Positions 11,326-20,346 are shown, numbered from the stretch's first letter. The stretch is DNA of 64,000 nt from Symbiodinium kawagutii (GCA_009767595.1 VSDK01021957.1:80324-144323), one strand, 5' to 3'. A program made the numbers and translations. Notes: generated by a model from the sequence alone, not told the origin.

Positions 11326-12942
11326 ATGGCAAGTTCAAGCAATTCCTTACCTGACGACTTGAATCCAAAGTTACCATCATGGGGAGGTGACTGGACTTCT
11401 TTCAGGATGTATGAACAGCGAGTTGGACTGGAGATCGACGCGACCAAGAAGGAGGAGTTGACTCTTCTCGGGCCACGCCTAGCGAAGAATCTCTATGCTA
11501 AGGCGTGGGAAATGATCGAAGACATCGATCGAGCTGAGTTGAAAAAGACCTCCGGTGCCAACTACCTGGTGACCTATCTCCGACAACAAAGGGGACGGGA
11601 CAAGGTGGACTTGCTGGGAGATGCAATGAGGGACTTGCTACAGAAACAGGAGGTGATCCGAAGAGAGGGAGAGGAGTTCACAGAGTACTATCCTCGTTTT
11701 CGTGTCTTCGTCAAAGCAGTGGAGACAGCATTGCTTGAGCTCGGAGAGGACAAGAAGATGCCTTCCGAGTTCTTCGGATGGTTTTTGCTGAATATGGGTA
11801 TGAGGCTTGAGCCGACCGACATTGCTGTGATCAAAAGCAAAGCCGAGTCGTATGCCCTTGGTGAAGTGGAAGGGGCAATCAAACGGCTATGGTCAGGTGG
11901 AGGTCTTTCACAGAAGGATGCAGACCGGAAGAAATGGAAAGGCATCAACAAGACATACCTGGCGACTTGCGAAGAGGCACCAGCTGGTGTCTATGAAGCT
12001 GCTGATGAGACATGGGAATGGGAAGACCAAGATCACGAGGAAGGAGATGCAGATCAGGAGCAGTTCGAAGATGTCGCTGCAGCGGTGTTGGAGGACCCAG
12101 AGGATGAGGCCTTGTTAGTGGCCTACCAAGATGCGAAGCGTCGCATGCAGTACAAGGAGGCTCGAAAGATGTTGGCGAAGTCTAGAGTGACCCGCAACTT
12201 CTATCCAATGAACAATCAACGACAAGGAGATCGCAAAGGAGATGCCAACTACTTCGATGGTGACTGCATGAGATGCGGAAAACATGGACATAAAGCTAGG
12301 AACTGCCCTCAGAGAAATGAGAAAAAGGGATCAACCGGACAAGGAGGTTCGGTGAATTTTGCGGTGGCATGTGAGAAAGGTGCCATCCCCATCTATGTGA
12401 GCTACTCCCCCGAGGACATGTGTGAGCCCATATACGCTACGATCTCACCTGGTGCACAGTTTCATGGAATCATCGACTCCGGTGCTTCCGAAAGCATCAT
12501 TGGCGTGGATACGTTGCAGGAGTTGTTTGAGCTCTACGGCAAGTTGGGCTTTGATCCACGCGAAGAGATCAAGGTGGACCGAAGTCTGAAGAAGACATTT
12601 GTCTTTGGGAACAGTGCTGTGAGTGAAGCCATTGGAATGGCTCAGATCACAGTGGGGCTTTTCGGCACTGAGCATGTCATTGAGGTGCACGTAGTGGACG
12701 GCTCAGCGCCACTGCTTTTGTCGTCTCGGTTCCTTTACCACTTCGGCTTGGTTGTGGACTTCAAGACAGGGAGTGCCTACTTTCCCGATGAGCCGGAAGT
12801 GGAGGTGAAGTTGGAACGTGCCCCAAGTTATCATTTGATGATGCCAATCTTGAACTTTCGCAAGGAAACTACATCCGGAAGTTCGAGTACTGAAGGGCAT
12901 GCTAGTGAGACGACTCGTCAGGGCCAGCCGGTTGTACACTAG
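11326..12942 (+). CDS. gag-pro: Gag-protease polyprotein of the copia element
   Basis: 538 codons; the ATG at 11,326 sits in gaccATGg, 31 bases after the LTR. Residues 1-200 are a helical, charged Gag-type region that should form the particle shell. An acidic stretch covers about 229-260. A CCHC zinc knuckle (C314, C317, H322, C327: CX2CX4HX4C) binds nucleic acid. The aspartic protease active site IIDSGAS has its catalytic Asp at D384, and the LLLSSRFL stretch near 463-470 fits the second protease motif. Protease is therefore made with Gag. The frame ends at TAG (12,940-12,942) in the same frame as pol, so pol could follow by readthrough or reinitiation. Confidence 0.93.
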   Translation: MASSSNSLPDDLNPKLPSWGGDWTSFRMYEQRVGLEIDATKKEELTLLGPRLAKNLYAKAWEMIEDIDRAELKKTSGANYLVTYLRQQRGRDKVDLLGDAMRDLLQKQEVIRREGEEFTEYYPRFRVFVKAVETALLELGEDKKMPSEFFGWFLLNMGMRLEPTDIAVIKSKAESYALGEVEGAIKRLWSGGGLSQKDADRKKWKGINKTYLATCEEAPAGVYEAADETWEWEDQDHEEGDADQEQFEDVAAAVLEDPEDEALLVAYQDAKRRMQYKEARKMLAKSRVTRNFYPMNNQRQGDRKGDANYFDGDCMRCGKHGHKARNCPQRNEKKGSTGQGGSVNFAVACEKGAIPIYVSYSPEDMCEPIYATISPGAQFHGIIDSGASESIIGVDTLQELFELYGKLGFDPREEIKVDRSLKKTFVFGNSAVSEAIGMAQITVGLFGTEHVIEVHVVDGSAPLLLSSRFLYHFGLVVDFKTGSAYFPDEPEVEVKLERAPSYHLMMPILNFRKETTSGSSSTEGHASETTRQGQPVVH

Positions 12943-12960
12943 GGACAGCTCCACCTGGGT
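12940..12960 (+). promoter_or_regulatory. In-frame TAG separating Gag-protease from pol
   Basis: A single TAG followed by gga cag is the only interruption between two ORFs in the same frame; six sense codons separate it from the pol ATG at 12,961. TAG followed by G is a context tolerated in known retroviral readthrough. It could instead be one point mutation in a once continuous gag-pol, or the pol ATG could be used directly. Confidence 0.6.
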
Positions 12961-15900
12961 ATGAATGGAACCAATGGGGATACCCAGAGTGGATCAGAGA
13001 ACAAACCCCAGAATGTACAGAGTGAATGCACCATCCCGGACATTGATGTCAACTGTGTCATGATTGGACCTGACAGTTGTGCGGACTGTGTTTGTTTTTC
13101 CGTGAAGCAGAGGGAGGAACTGTCGGACATGCAGTGTGCACTAAGTCGTGAAACTATGAGCAGTTGGGACTATGTCAAGGGACAAACTATTGATTTGGTT
13201 GAGATTTGTGCTCCTTGGGATTCCCCCTTATGTGCTGAGATGACTCGTCAGGGTGGTTCGGTGATGAGACTTGGACCCCATAATGGTTGTGATCTTAGTA
13301 CCAGACAAGGGTTTTTGCATGCGGTGAAGGTCCTTAGGGAACACAGACCTAGACATGTGCATCTTTCTCCACCTTGTTTTCCTTGGAGTCCTATGCAGAA
13401 CATCAACCAGAGAACAGATGAACAATGTGAAGCTCTAGAAGGTAAACGTGCACATAGTCGCAAGATGCTCAAGAACCTAGAGAAGCTGGCGGAGATCCAA
13501 CTTCGAGAGCTCAATGGCGAGCTCAGCGGTGAACAACCATGGAGAGCAAGCTCATGGAATGAACGGTCATGGAAAAACATTTCGAAGATGGCTGGTGGAA
13601 GGTTCAGAGTTGATGGTTGTAGGTATGGCATGAGACATCCTAAGAGTAAGTTGCTCCTCCAAAAAGGTTGGGGTTTCTTTTCGAGTTGCGATGCTGTAAA
13701 ACGCAGAATCGCAAAGACATGCAATCACCCGCCACACATGCATGATCACATAGAAGGCAGCATCACCGCCAGTACAGCTGTTTATCCTACTGCTTTGTGT
13801 AGAGCTTTTGTGCAGGGGATTTTGGATCGGAATAGGGATTTCCGAAATTTGTGTCAAGCCGTTTTTCAACATAGGCATGATTCCTCGCATGATGGGCACA
13901 CTGTGAAACAGTGTGAACATGTTTTTGTGAATCAGGAACCTGGCCCAGCGGCTGGGGAGGGAGTTGAAGGCGGTGGTGACCCTGAGGTGGTTCCCGGTGA
14001 ATTGGGTGATGATGGTGAACCCCCTCAAGCGGTTGATGATGGTGGTGATGATGGTGACTTGGTTGATGGTTTGACGAGGGGCGAGATGTTGAAACTGAAA
14101 ACCATTCATCGGAATTTAGGCCACCCGTCAACACAGGTGCTTCAGAAAATGCTAAGACAAGCTGGAGCACCAAACAAGTTTGTTGAGGCGGCTGCCAAAT
14201 TAGTTTGCGATATATGTTTGCGCCATGCTCCCAGAAAGCCTGTTTTGCCGGCTAGTCCTCATGTACCAAAGAACAAATGGGAGGTGGTTAGCATGGACAC
14301 GTTTTGGTGGAAACATCCTGTCCCAACAGAGGAAGGAAAGACACGCTACATCGTTGGCGTAAGTTTTCTGGATGAGGCAACAGACCTCCATGTGGCAGGG
14401 GTGGTCAGAGAAGAAGAGCGCTTTCCTCCGAGTGTGACCATCGATGAACTGATCAAACGGTTTACCAAGGATTGGTTGAAGTGTTTGCCGAAGCCGAAAA
14501 GTGTTCGGGTTGATGCTGAGGGTTGTTTCAAGGGTACCAACTTGGTTGAATGGATGGAACAACAAATGATTCAAGTGATACCGGTTGCTGGTGAGGCTCC
14601 TTGGCAAGTTGGCAAACATAGTAGACATTTACACACGTTGAAGGAACAAATGACGAAACTGGCTGAAGACATTCCTGAGGTTTCATGCAAAGAAAACCTG
14701 GCGTTGTGTGTGTCTGCGAAGAACGAAATCCATGCTATCAAAGGATACAGTCCCAATCAATGGGCTTTTGGCCAAAACTCGGATAGGATCTTTTCCACGT
14801 TGAACTGCTATCAACATCTTCCGAACATGTCAAGTGAGTCACCCACTTTTCATGAGAACATCAAGAAAATGGCGGTTGCTCGGGAGATTTTCATTCGGGT
14901 TGATAGTCAACGGAAATTGGCTAGAGCGGCTACCCACAAAATGCGGAGAACCCAGGAGTTTTCGGTTGGCATGTTGGTGTATTACTACCGTAAGGGGAGA
15001 AGCTATGGGGCTAAAATCCGGGGTCAATGGCATGGACCAGCTCGTGTTCTGTTCATAGAGAAAACCACGGACGGAGAGAGAGCGGCTGCAGGATCAATCA
15101 TTTGGGTTTCACATGGACATGTGCTGCTGCGATGTGCACCGGAACAGTTGCAACCAGTTGGACGAGATCTCACGGAAATCGATGAACAAATTAATGGGCC
15201 CTTTTCCCCCGAAGAAATGATCAAGGGTAAACATGGGTATCAGGACTTATACAAAGAAAAAGATGAGCTGCATGATCAAGTCACTGGAGTTGAAGACACG
15301 GCATGGGAATTCAATCCTGACACCATGGACATTTTTCAAGATCCTGTGGAAGAAAATCCAGATGGACCACTGGAACGCAGACGTTTTTGCTCAAAGACTG
15401 CGATCACCAGCAAAGATCTCGATCGTGTTGTGACTCAACCTGATGACCGACCTGTCCAGCCGAGTCAAGAAGGTTCAGGCAATGACGAACCAGGAGTCCG
15501 AGGAGTACAAGACCATGAGCCTGGAAGACCTGAAGAAAGAGAAGATGGCTCGAGGCCAGCATCAGGGGAAGACGTTCCAAGAGATGTGGGACAAGGAAGC
15601 GAAGTACTGCGCTTGGGCAGCGGGAGCCAGCGTCATCAAGGACGTGGCGGTGTGGCAACCCTTCCTTCACTTCCTGAAGCTGCAGACCGAGGAGCTCGAG
15701 CGTCTGATCAAGGAGAAGGAGGACTACAAACAGGACGAGAAGATCAAGGCTACCGCCCAGTCCGTCGCAGCGGGCCTGGCGGATCCAGACGACGAGATCT
15801 GGGACTTCCCTACGGACAACGAGTTGAAGAAGGAAGTGGAGAACCTCAAGACAGTGGACAAAGAGAGGGACCAGATGATGTACCAGATGTGCCAGACGTT

Positions 15901-17943
15901 GAGTCAGGTCAATCAGCGCCTTCAGGATCTCGAGAACGTGACCAGCACCATCGTGGATCGCATGAACACCATGAAGTAGAACATCATGGACAAAAACGAC
16001 ATGACACATCGCACAGCCCTGATCCAGGACAGCGGGACAAACGTGCCAAAACAAACTACAACCAACAGTTGAAAGTTTGTGAAATTGTGTTGAGTGTTGG
16101 TCCTAGGGATGTTCATTTCAACAAAACTCATGACAAACAAGGGTGTTGGATGGTTAATGCTAAGGCTAAAAGGAGTGCTGAGGTCAACATTCGTGACATG
16201 ACGGACACGGAGAAACATGACATGGAACTGGCCAAACACAAAGAGATTGACTCATACATGGAACATGCTGCGGTTGACATTGCTCACAAAAATGGTGTTG
16301 ATCCCAATAGAATCATGGGCATGAGATGGGTGCTGGTGTGGAAAGATATCAACAATGAATCCGGGGAAGTGATAGGCAGGAAACCCAAGGCGAGGCTTAT
16401 CATCAAAGGTTTTCAAGATCCGGACTTACTGAAGATACAACGGGATAGCCCTACTCTGTCGACCCTTGGAAGAAACACCTTGTTTGGTTTGACCAGCATG
16501 TTCGGTTGGGAGCTGAAGATGGGAGACATTAAGACGGCTTTCTTAAATGGGGATGACACTGAGCTGGATCGAAATGTTTTTGGGGAACCACCGGATGATG
16601 TGAAGGATTATCTGGGGATGACGGCTCAACAGGTTTTCCGTATCAAGAAAGCTATCTACGGTTTGCTGAATGCTCCTAGAAGATGGTTTGAAAAGTTGGC
16701 TAAGGAACTTGCTTTAGCTGGTTGGCAAAGATCCATTCTCGAACCATGTGTGTGGAGGCTGTTTGATGGGAGTACCCTGGTTGGTCTTTTGGGAGTTCAT
16801 GTGGATGATGTTGTGGTTGCTGGACGAGGTAGCTACTATGAGAGTAAGGTTGACCAATTGAGGGGGACGTTTCCGTTTGGGACTTGGAAGAGTGCCATGG
16901 AAGAAACTGTGGTATTCTGCGGTGCGGAAATTTCTCAGAATAACCAAGGGGTTATTTCGGTTTCTCAAGAACGGTATTCCTTAGGACTTTCGGAAATAAA
17001 CCTGAGTAGAGAACGGAAAGGCCAAGAAGACAATGAGGCTACGGATCAGGAAAAGAAACAGATGAAAGGACTACTAGGAGGAATTGCTTGGAGAGCGAAC
17101 CAAACTGCACCCTGGTTATCGGCTACCACCTCTATCCTTCAAGGATTCACGGAAAAGGCGACAGTCAAGGAACTCCTTCTTGCCAACAAACTTTGCAGAC
17201 TTCAACGAGCTAATGCTGATGTGGGATTAGTCTTTACCAATGAAATTATCACGCCTATGGTTTTGACTTTCACTGATGCAAGCCATGCAAATCGTGCTGA
17301 TGGTTCATCACAGGGTGGAACTATGACCATTCTCACGGACACGAGTATCTTGGAAGGGAAACATGCCCCTTTTTCTATTTTGTCATGGCATTCACGAAAA
17401 TTGAAACGGATCTCACGAAGTTCAACATGTGCTGAGGTACAAGCATGTGCAAATGCTCATGATGATGCGGAATTTGCCAAACAACTCTTGGTTGAGTTTC
17501 AATCGGTTGATGGGATTACCCACCGTGATTCTGATGAGAAAATTTCGAAGATTCCCTCGGTTGTGGTGTGTGATGCGAAAAACATGTACGATGCGGTTAC
17601 TAGGATTGTTTCTTCTGGTCTGCAGTTGGAAGAAAAACGGTTGTCTTTGGAGGTACTGGCTATCAAAGAAAGATGTGAAAATACCAACTCGGTTCTTCGA
17701 TGGACGGATTCGGATCAACAAGTTGCTGATGATCTTACCAAATTATTTTCTGTTGATAAATTGTTACTTATGTTGAAACGACGAACGTGCTGCATTGTGT
17801 TTGACAACACCTTCACCTCTGCCAAACGGAAACGGCAGGAGAAATCTCGTGTGTTGCGCAATATGACACCAATGGAAGGGATGGTGGGAAATTCTCCTAC
17901 AAATTCAGGGGATGGAAGCAAAAGAGAAAAGAAGTCCATGTGA
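12961..17943 (+). CDS. pol: Pol polyprotein: methyltransferase-like domain, integrase, reverse transcriptase, RNase H
   Basis: 1660 codons. Residues 77-285: methyltransferase-like segment (VEICAPW near 80-85, SPPC ending at C139, EQPW 191-194). Residues 383-419: integrase zinc motif (H383, H388, C416, C419). Integrase core: D446 and D518 are present, but residue 554, 35 residues on where Glu is expected (PWQVGKHSRH), is Ser. Residues 828-1006 are a Gly/Arg/Asp/Ser-rich linker that is an out-of-frame reading of another ORF. Reverse transcriptase: D1189 in GDIKTAFLNG, and VDD at 1281-1283 in the catalytic loop. RNase H: D1439, E1492, D1538 and the VADDLTK end at 1588-1594. The TGA stop lies three to five bases inside the 3' LTR. 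Confidence 0.93.
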   Translation: MNGTNGDTQSGSENKPQNVQSECTIPDIDVNCVMIGPDSCADCVCFSVKQREELSDMQCALSRETMSSWDYVKGQTIDLVEICAPWDSPLCAEMTRQGGSVMRLGPHNGCDLSTRQGFLHAVKVLREHRPRHVHLSPPCFPWSPMQNINQRTDEQCEALEGKRAHSRKMLKNLEKLAEIQLRELNGELSGEQPWRASSWNERSWKNISKMAGGRFRVDGCRYGMRHPKSKLLLQKGWGFFSSCDAVKRRIAKTCNHPPHMHDHIEGSITASTAVYPTALCRAFVQGILDRNRDFRNLCQAVFQHRHDSSHDGHTVKQCEHVFVNQEPGPAAGEGVEGGGDPEVVPGELGDDGEPPQAVDDGGDDGDLVDGLTRGEMLKLKTIHRNLGHPSTQVLQKMLRQAGAPNKFVEAAAKLVCDICLRHAPRKPVLPASPHVPKNKWEVVSMDTFWWKHPVPTEEGKTRYIVGVSFLDEATDLHVAGVVREEERFPPSVTIDELIKRFTKDWLKCLPKPKSVRVDAEGCFKGTNLVEWMEQQMIQVIPVAGEAPWQVGKHSRHLHTLKEQMTKLAEDIPEVSCKENLALCVSAKNEIHAIKGYSPNQWAFGQNSDRIFSTLNCYQHLPNMSSESPTFHENIKKMAVAREIFIRVDSQRKLARAATHKMRRTQEFSVGMLVYYYRKGRSYGAKIRGQWHGPARVLFIEKTTDGERAAAGSIIWVSHGHVLLRCAPEQLQPVGRDLTEIDEQINGPFSPEEMIKGKHGYQDLYKEKDELHDQVTGVEDTAWEFNPDTMDIFQDPVEENPDGPLERRRFCSKTAITSKDLDRVVTQPDDRPVQPSQEGSGNDEPGVRGVQDHEPGRPEEREDGSRPASGEDVPRDVGQGSEVLRLGSGSQRHQGRGGVATLPSLPEAADRGARASDQGEGGLQTGREDQGYRPVRRSGPGGSRRRDLGLPYGQRVEEGSGEPQDSGQREGPDDVPDVPDVESGQSAPSGSRERDQHHRGSHEHHEVEHHGQKRHDTSHSPDPGQRDKRAKTNYNQQLKVCEIVLSVGPRDVHFNKTHDKQGCWMVNAKAKRSAEVNIRDMTDTEKHDMELAKHKEIDSYMEHAAVDIAHKNGVDPNRIMGMRWVLVWKDINNESGEVIGRKPKARLIIKGFQDPDLLKIQRDSPTLSTLGRNTLFGLTSMFGWELKMGDIKTAFLNGDDTELDRNVFGEPPDDVKDYLGMTAQQVFRIKKAIYGLLNAPRRWFEKLAKELALAGWQRSILEPCVWRLFDGSTLVGLLGVHVDDVVVAGRGSYYESKVDQLRGTFPFGTWKSAMEETVVFCGAEISQNNQGVISVSQERYSLGLSEINLSRERKGQEDNEATDQEKKQMKGLLGGIAWRANQTAPWLSATTSILQGFTEKATVKELLLANKLCRLQRANADVGLVFTNEIITPMVLTFTDASHANRADGSSQGGTMTILTDTSILEGKHAPFSILSWHSRKLKRISRSSTCAEVQACANAHDDAEFAKQLLVEFQSVDGITHRDSDEKISKIPSVVVCDAKNMYDAVTRIVSSGLQLEEKRLSLEVLAIKERCENTNSVLRWTDSDQQVADDLTKLFSVDKLLLMLKRRTCCIVFDNTFTSAKRKRQEKSRVLRNMTPMEGMVGNSPTNSGDGSKREKKSM
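13189..13815 (+). other. Methyltransferase-like domain within pol (residues about 77-285)
   Basis: Seen: a hydrophobic strand ending in an acidic residue and a turn (IDLVEICAPWDSPLCAEM), a second strand (VMRLGPHNGCDL), a strand ending in SPPC followed by xPWSP, and EQPW about 50 residues later. In C5-cytosine methyltransferases the corresponding elements are the SAM-binding FxGxG loop, the acidic residue after strand 2, the catalytic PC motif and the EN(V/P) motif. Spacing and order fit a Rossmann-type methyltransferase, but the glycine-rich loop is poor and activity is uncertain. Capture of cytosine methyltransferases by retrotransposons has been reported in Symbiodinium (from memory). Confidence 0.5.
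15443..15979 (+). CDS. 178-codon ORF overprinted in the +1 frame of pol
   Basis: Frame +1 relative to pol, from ATG 15,443 to TAG 15,977-15,979, with a TGA upstream at 15,431. Most third positions are G or C (gag, aag, ctg, gac, cag, atg codons), unlike the rest of pol, while the pol frame over the same bases is low complexity. The protein is charged and helical. GKTFQEMWDKEAKYCAWA at 42-59 resembles the small GKTF...Y..W module seen at the end of ExoX-like nucleases and in other dinoflagellate retroelement proteins (from memory). Residues 130-176 have heptad-like Leu/Val/Met spacing consistent with a coiled coil. It may be expressed by internal initiation or +1 frameshifting, or be a captured coding segment kept open in both frames. 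Confidence 0.7.
   Translation: MTDLSSRVKKVQAMTNQESEEYKTMSLEDLKKEKMARGQHQGKTFQEMWDKEAKYCAWAAGASVIKDVAVWQPFLHFLKLQTEELERLIKEKEDYKQDEKIKATAQSVAAGLADPDDEIWDFPTDNELKKEVENLKTVDKERDQMMYQMCQTLSQVNQRLQDLENVTSTIVDRMNTMK
17912..17938 (+). other. Polypurine tract for plus-strand priming
   Basis: The purine-rich stretch ggaagcaaaagagaaaagaa and following bases end just before the 3' LTR. It is also coding: it gives the basic end of pol (GSKREKKSM). Confidence 0.8.
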
Positions 17944-18185
17944 ATTGGACACGTACAGTTGCCTTCCATCCTTGTGCATACATGTGTTGTGTGCGTTGCA
18001 ATCCTTTTTGAACGATCAAGCCTTTTATAGGCTGGCCCTTTTGGAGCCCCGTGTGTGCTATGGTGAAAAGCTGCCGCTCGTTGGGGTATCGTTTGTGACT
18101 GCCCTATCTACTTAGCAGTAGCTCGGTGACTTCACTATCTTTGTGAACCAGTATCTACACCAGCTCCGCACCAGCTGTTTCGACA
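17939..18185 (+). repeat. 3' LTR, 247 bp
   Basis: Same sequence as 11,048-11,294 as far as I can read. Its first bases TGTGA supply the pol stop codon (TGA 17,941-17,943). Confidence 0.96.
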
Positions 18186-18190
18186 CCAGG
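18186..18190. repeat. 3' target-site duplication CCAGG
   Basis: Matches CCAGG at 11,043-11,047. Confidence 0.95.
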
Positions 18191-18950
18191 GGTGGCATTG
18201 AAACCATATGAAACCTATGTTGAAGCATCAGGAAACCTGACTTCACCTGATTTAACCTGATCACCCCCAGAAGTATTGGGGCTGTGAGGATTGACAACAG
18301 GTGCCGGATCGGTTCGGCTCTGCTACATGGAGCAAAGATAGCCTAGGTTGGCAGCTCATGAGGCATGGACAAGCTGCAGTTGCTAAAGAGTTAAGGGTCT
18401 TAAGTAATTAAGGGTGTTGTTCATTCGGTTCATGTCAGAATGGAAACTTTGGGAACGTACTGTTTTCAGCTGGTTTTTTCATTTGTTCATTGGAATTTTC
18501 CTCGACCAACGGGGGAGGACACGTCCTCAGTGTGTGTGTCCGTGCGTGCGTGGTCCTGGTGGCAGACTGGTCTCCCAACGGGTTAGTTCAGCTATCTTGC
18601 AGGGTTTGGAACCACTGCCAGCGATCCCAGATGATCCCAGTCACACGAGCTGATTTCTGGGACAGATCGACAGGTAGAAGAATTGGAAAGGCAGATTGAG
18701 CAGCAGAAACGGTGCCTTGGTGTGGCGAGGGGCGGGGATTGCAGCTGGGGAACCGGAGGTTGGAACAACCCAATGCCCCGATAGGACATCCTCAACAGAT
18801 TCTGATGCTGATAAACTGCAAACATTGGAGTGGTTTGTCATGGTGAATCTCACACGTCTGATGATAGAGTAATTAGTCATAACAATCATATTACAATGAG
18901 AGTAGAATAATACTGGGTCCCTGACCTAAGGTGTAGCGCATACCCAAAAG
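18191..18950. other. Non-coding stretch after the retrotransposon
   Basis: Likely the intron or flank of the host locus that the element entered. Several short overlapping frames exist with no coding bias. No repeat of note. Confidence 0.4.
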
Positions 18951-19194
18951 GTGTGGCACGCTGCGTGCCGTCAGGGTTTGGTAATGGTTTTGAGTACTTC
19001 ATCAGCAACTTTTGCATTTTTATGTTAGTCAACTTTCATTTTGACTGCGTGCCGTCAGGCAAATCAAACATATCCATTTCATCTTCCCATCCATTAGCTA
19101 CCCTTCAGAAGCCGCTGTTCCATTGGGATCAGCTTCACAAAAGATAAATTTACATTGACTGCTGTTCACTTTTGCCTGGCATGATTTTTCACAG

Positions 19195-19400
19195 CTGCAT
19201 GGCACGCAAGCTTTCTAGTTGTCCAAGGTGGCTTCTAGCACCCCTGGAAGAAAACCATTGTGCCATTGGGAGAAGCCTCATAAGCAATACATGTTTACAT
19301 TGCATATTGTGTCCAAAATGCGTAGTGCGCAAGCTTTTTGTTGTCCAAGTCTGCTTGCAACATTCCAGTGAGAAAACCGCTGTGCCATTGGGATTTGGTT
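19195..19400. repeat. Diverged tandem repeat, period about 123 bp
   Basis: The words gcaagctttctagttgtcca (19,207) and gcaagctttttgttgtcca (about 19,330) start two copies that both end in a gtgccattggga word. A weaker related segment is present just upstream (cattgggatcagcttcac). A diverged minisatellite of unknown origin. Confidence 0.6.
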
Positions 19401-19770
19401 CTTCTGCTATTCTTTTGCTGGTTCTTCTGGTGCTGCTTTTGCAGCTCTTGGTTCTGCTGCTACTTGTGGTTCTGCTGCTGCTGCTGCTGCTGCTGGTGCT
19501 GCTGCTGCTGNNNNNNNNNNNNNNNNNNNNNNNNNNNNNNNNNNNNNNNNNNNNNNNNNNNNNNNNNNNNNNNNNNNNNNNNNNNNNNNNNNNNNNNNNN
19601 NNNNNNNNNNNNNNNNNNNNNNNNNNNNNNNNNNNNNNNNNNNNNNNNNNNNNNNNTCTGCTTGTGGTTCGCCTGCTGCTTCTTGTGCTGCTGCTTGTGC
19701 TGCTTGTGCTGCTTGTGCTGCTTGTGCTGCTGCTGCTGCTGCTGGTGCTGGTGCTGCCGCCGCTGGTTCT
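19400..19770. repeat. CTG-rich tract with 146-N gap (19,511-19,656)
   Basis: Repeated ctg, gctgctg and cttgtgctg units flank the gap. Translated on either strand they give Leu, Cys or Ala runs. A real Ala-rich protein on the minus strand cannot be excluded, but the repeat alone explains the open frames. Confidence 0.85.
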
Positions 19771-20346
19771 CTCGCTCTCAAGGGGTTGCTTGGGTGGGGA
19801 GAGGTGATTTGGTTCTTTTGGACCTCGTTTTGACCTCGTTTTTGACCTCGTTCAAAGCCTCCGCAAGATCCAAGTAACCGTGCCATTCCTGCGTCGCAAC
19901 AACTTGTGAATGACGCTGTGCCCCTGGGATTTGGTATCTGTGATGTTGCTCGATTGGGTGCAATGGCAGCAGCTGTGCCATGGTGATCTGCATTCGCGCA
20001 CATGTACAAAACTAAGCTGAAACATGCCTCGCATGCCGCTCAAGAGGCGAGTATAATTCGTGCGTGCCCGCAAGGTTTTGATTAAAAAATGGTTTCGAAA
20101 ACTGCGTTTAATTTGTAAATGAAATGATGCTGTGGCCATAGTGTTTGCAGGGTTTTGCGCATCCGCTGCTACATCCCATGTCATCCAACAAGCGGCTCTG
20201 AATCGTGCGTGCCCACAGTGTTTTGTTGCAAGAAAACATCTTGAAATTCGTTGCTTTTCATGTTCTAAAAGCTGCTGTCGTTACGCTGGGCGCAGTGTTT
20301 GGTGCACTTCGATGAAAAAAGTGGTAAAAGTACGCGGCTCTGAGAC

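Larger units (their letters stand above)
11048..18185 (+). mobile_element. Complete Ty1/copia LTR retrotransposon, 7.1 kb
   Basis: Order: 5' LTR, primer binding site, Gag-protease ORF, one TAG, pol ORF (methyltransferase-like domain, integrase, linker with an overprinted ORF, reverse transcriptase, RNase H), purine-rich tract, 3' LTR. Integrase preceding reverse transcriptase places it in Ty1/copia (Pseudoviridae-type order). LTRs that look identical by eye and an intact 5-bp target duplication indicate a recent insertion. Two things argue against simple autonomy: the TAG stop and a Ser at the expected catalytic Glu of integrase. Confidence 0.96.

Noticed and set aside
13248..14628. Several minus-strand frames opposite the front of pol
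   Set aside because: Shadows of a conserved plus-strand coding region.
15404..16054. 216-codon minus-strand frame inside pol
   Set aside because: It is the antisense of the GC-rich overprinted ORF; its Leu/Val/His-rich composition follows from the complement of gag/aag/cag codons.
19407..20009. Ala-rich minus-strand protein across the CTG tract
   Set aside because: Explained by the trinucleotide repeat and crosses a 146-N gap; no independent coding evidence.
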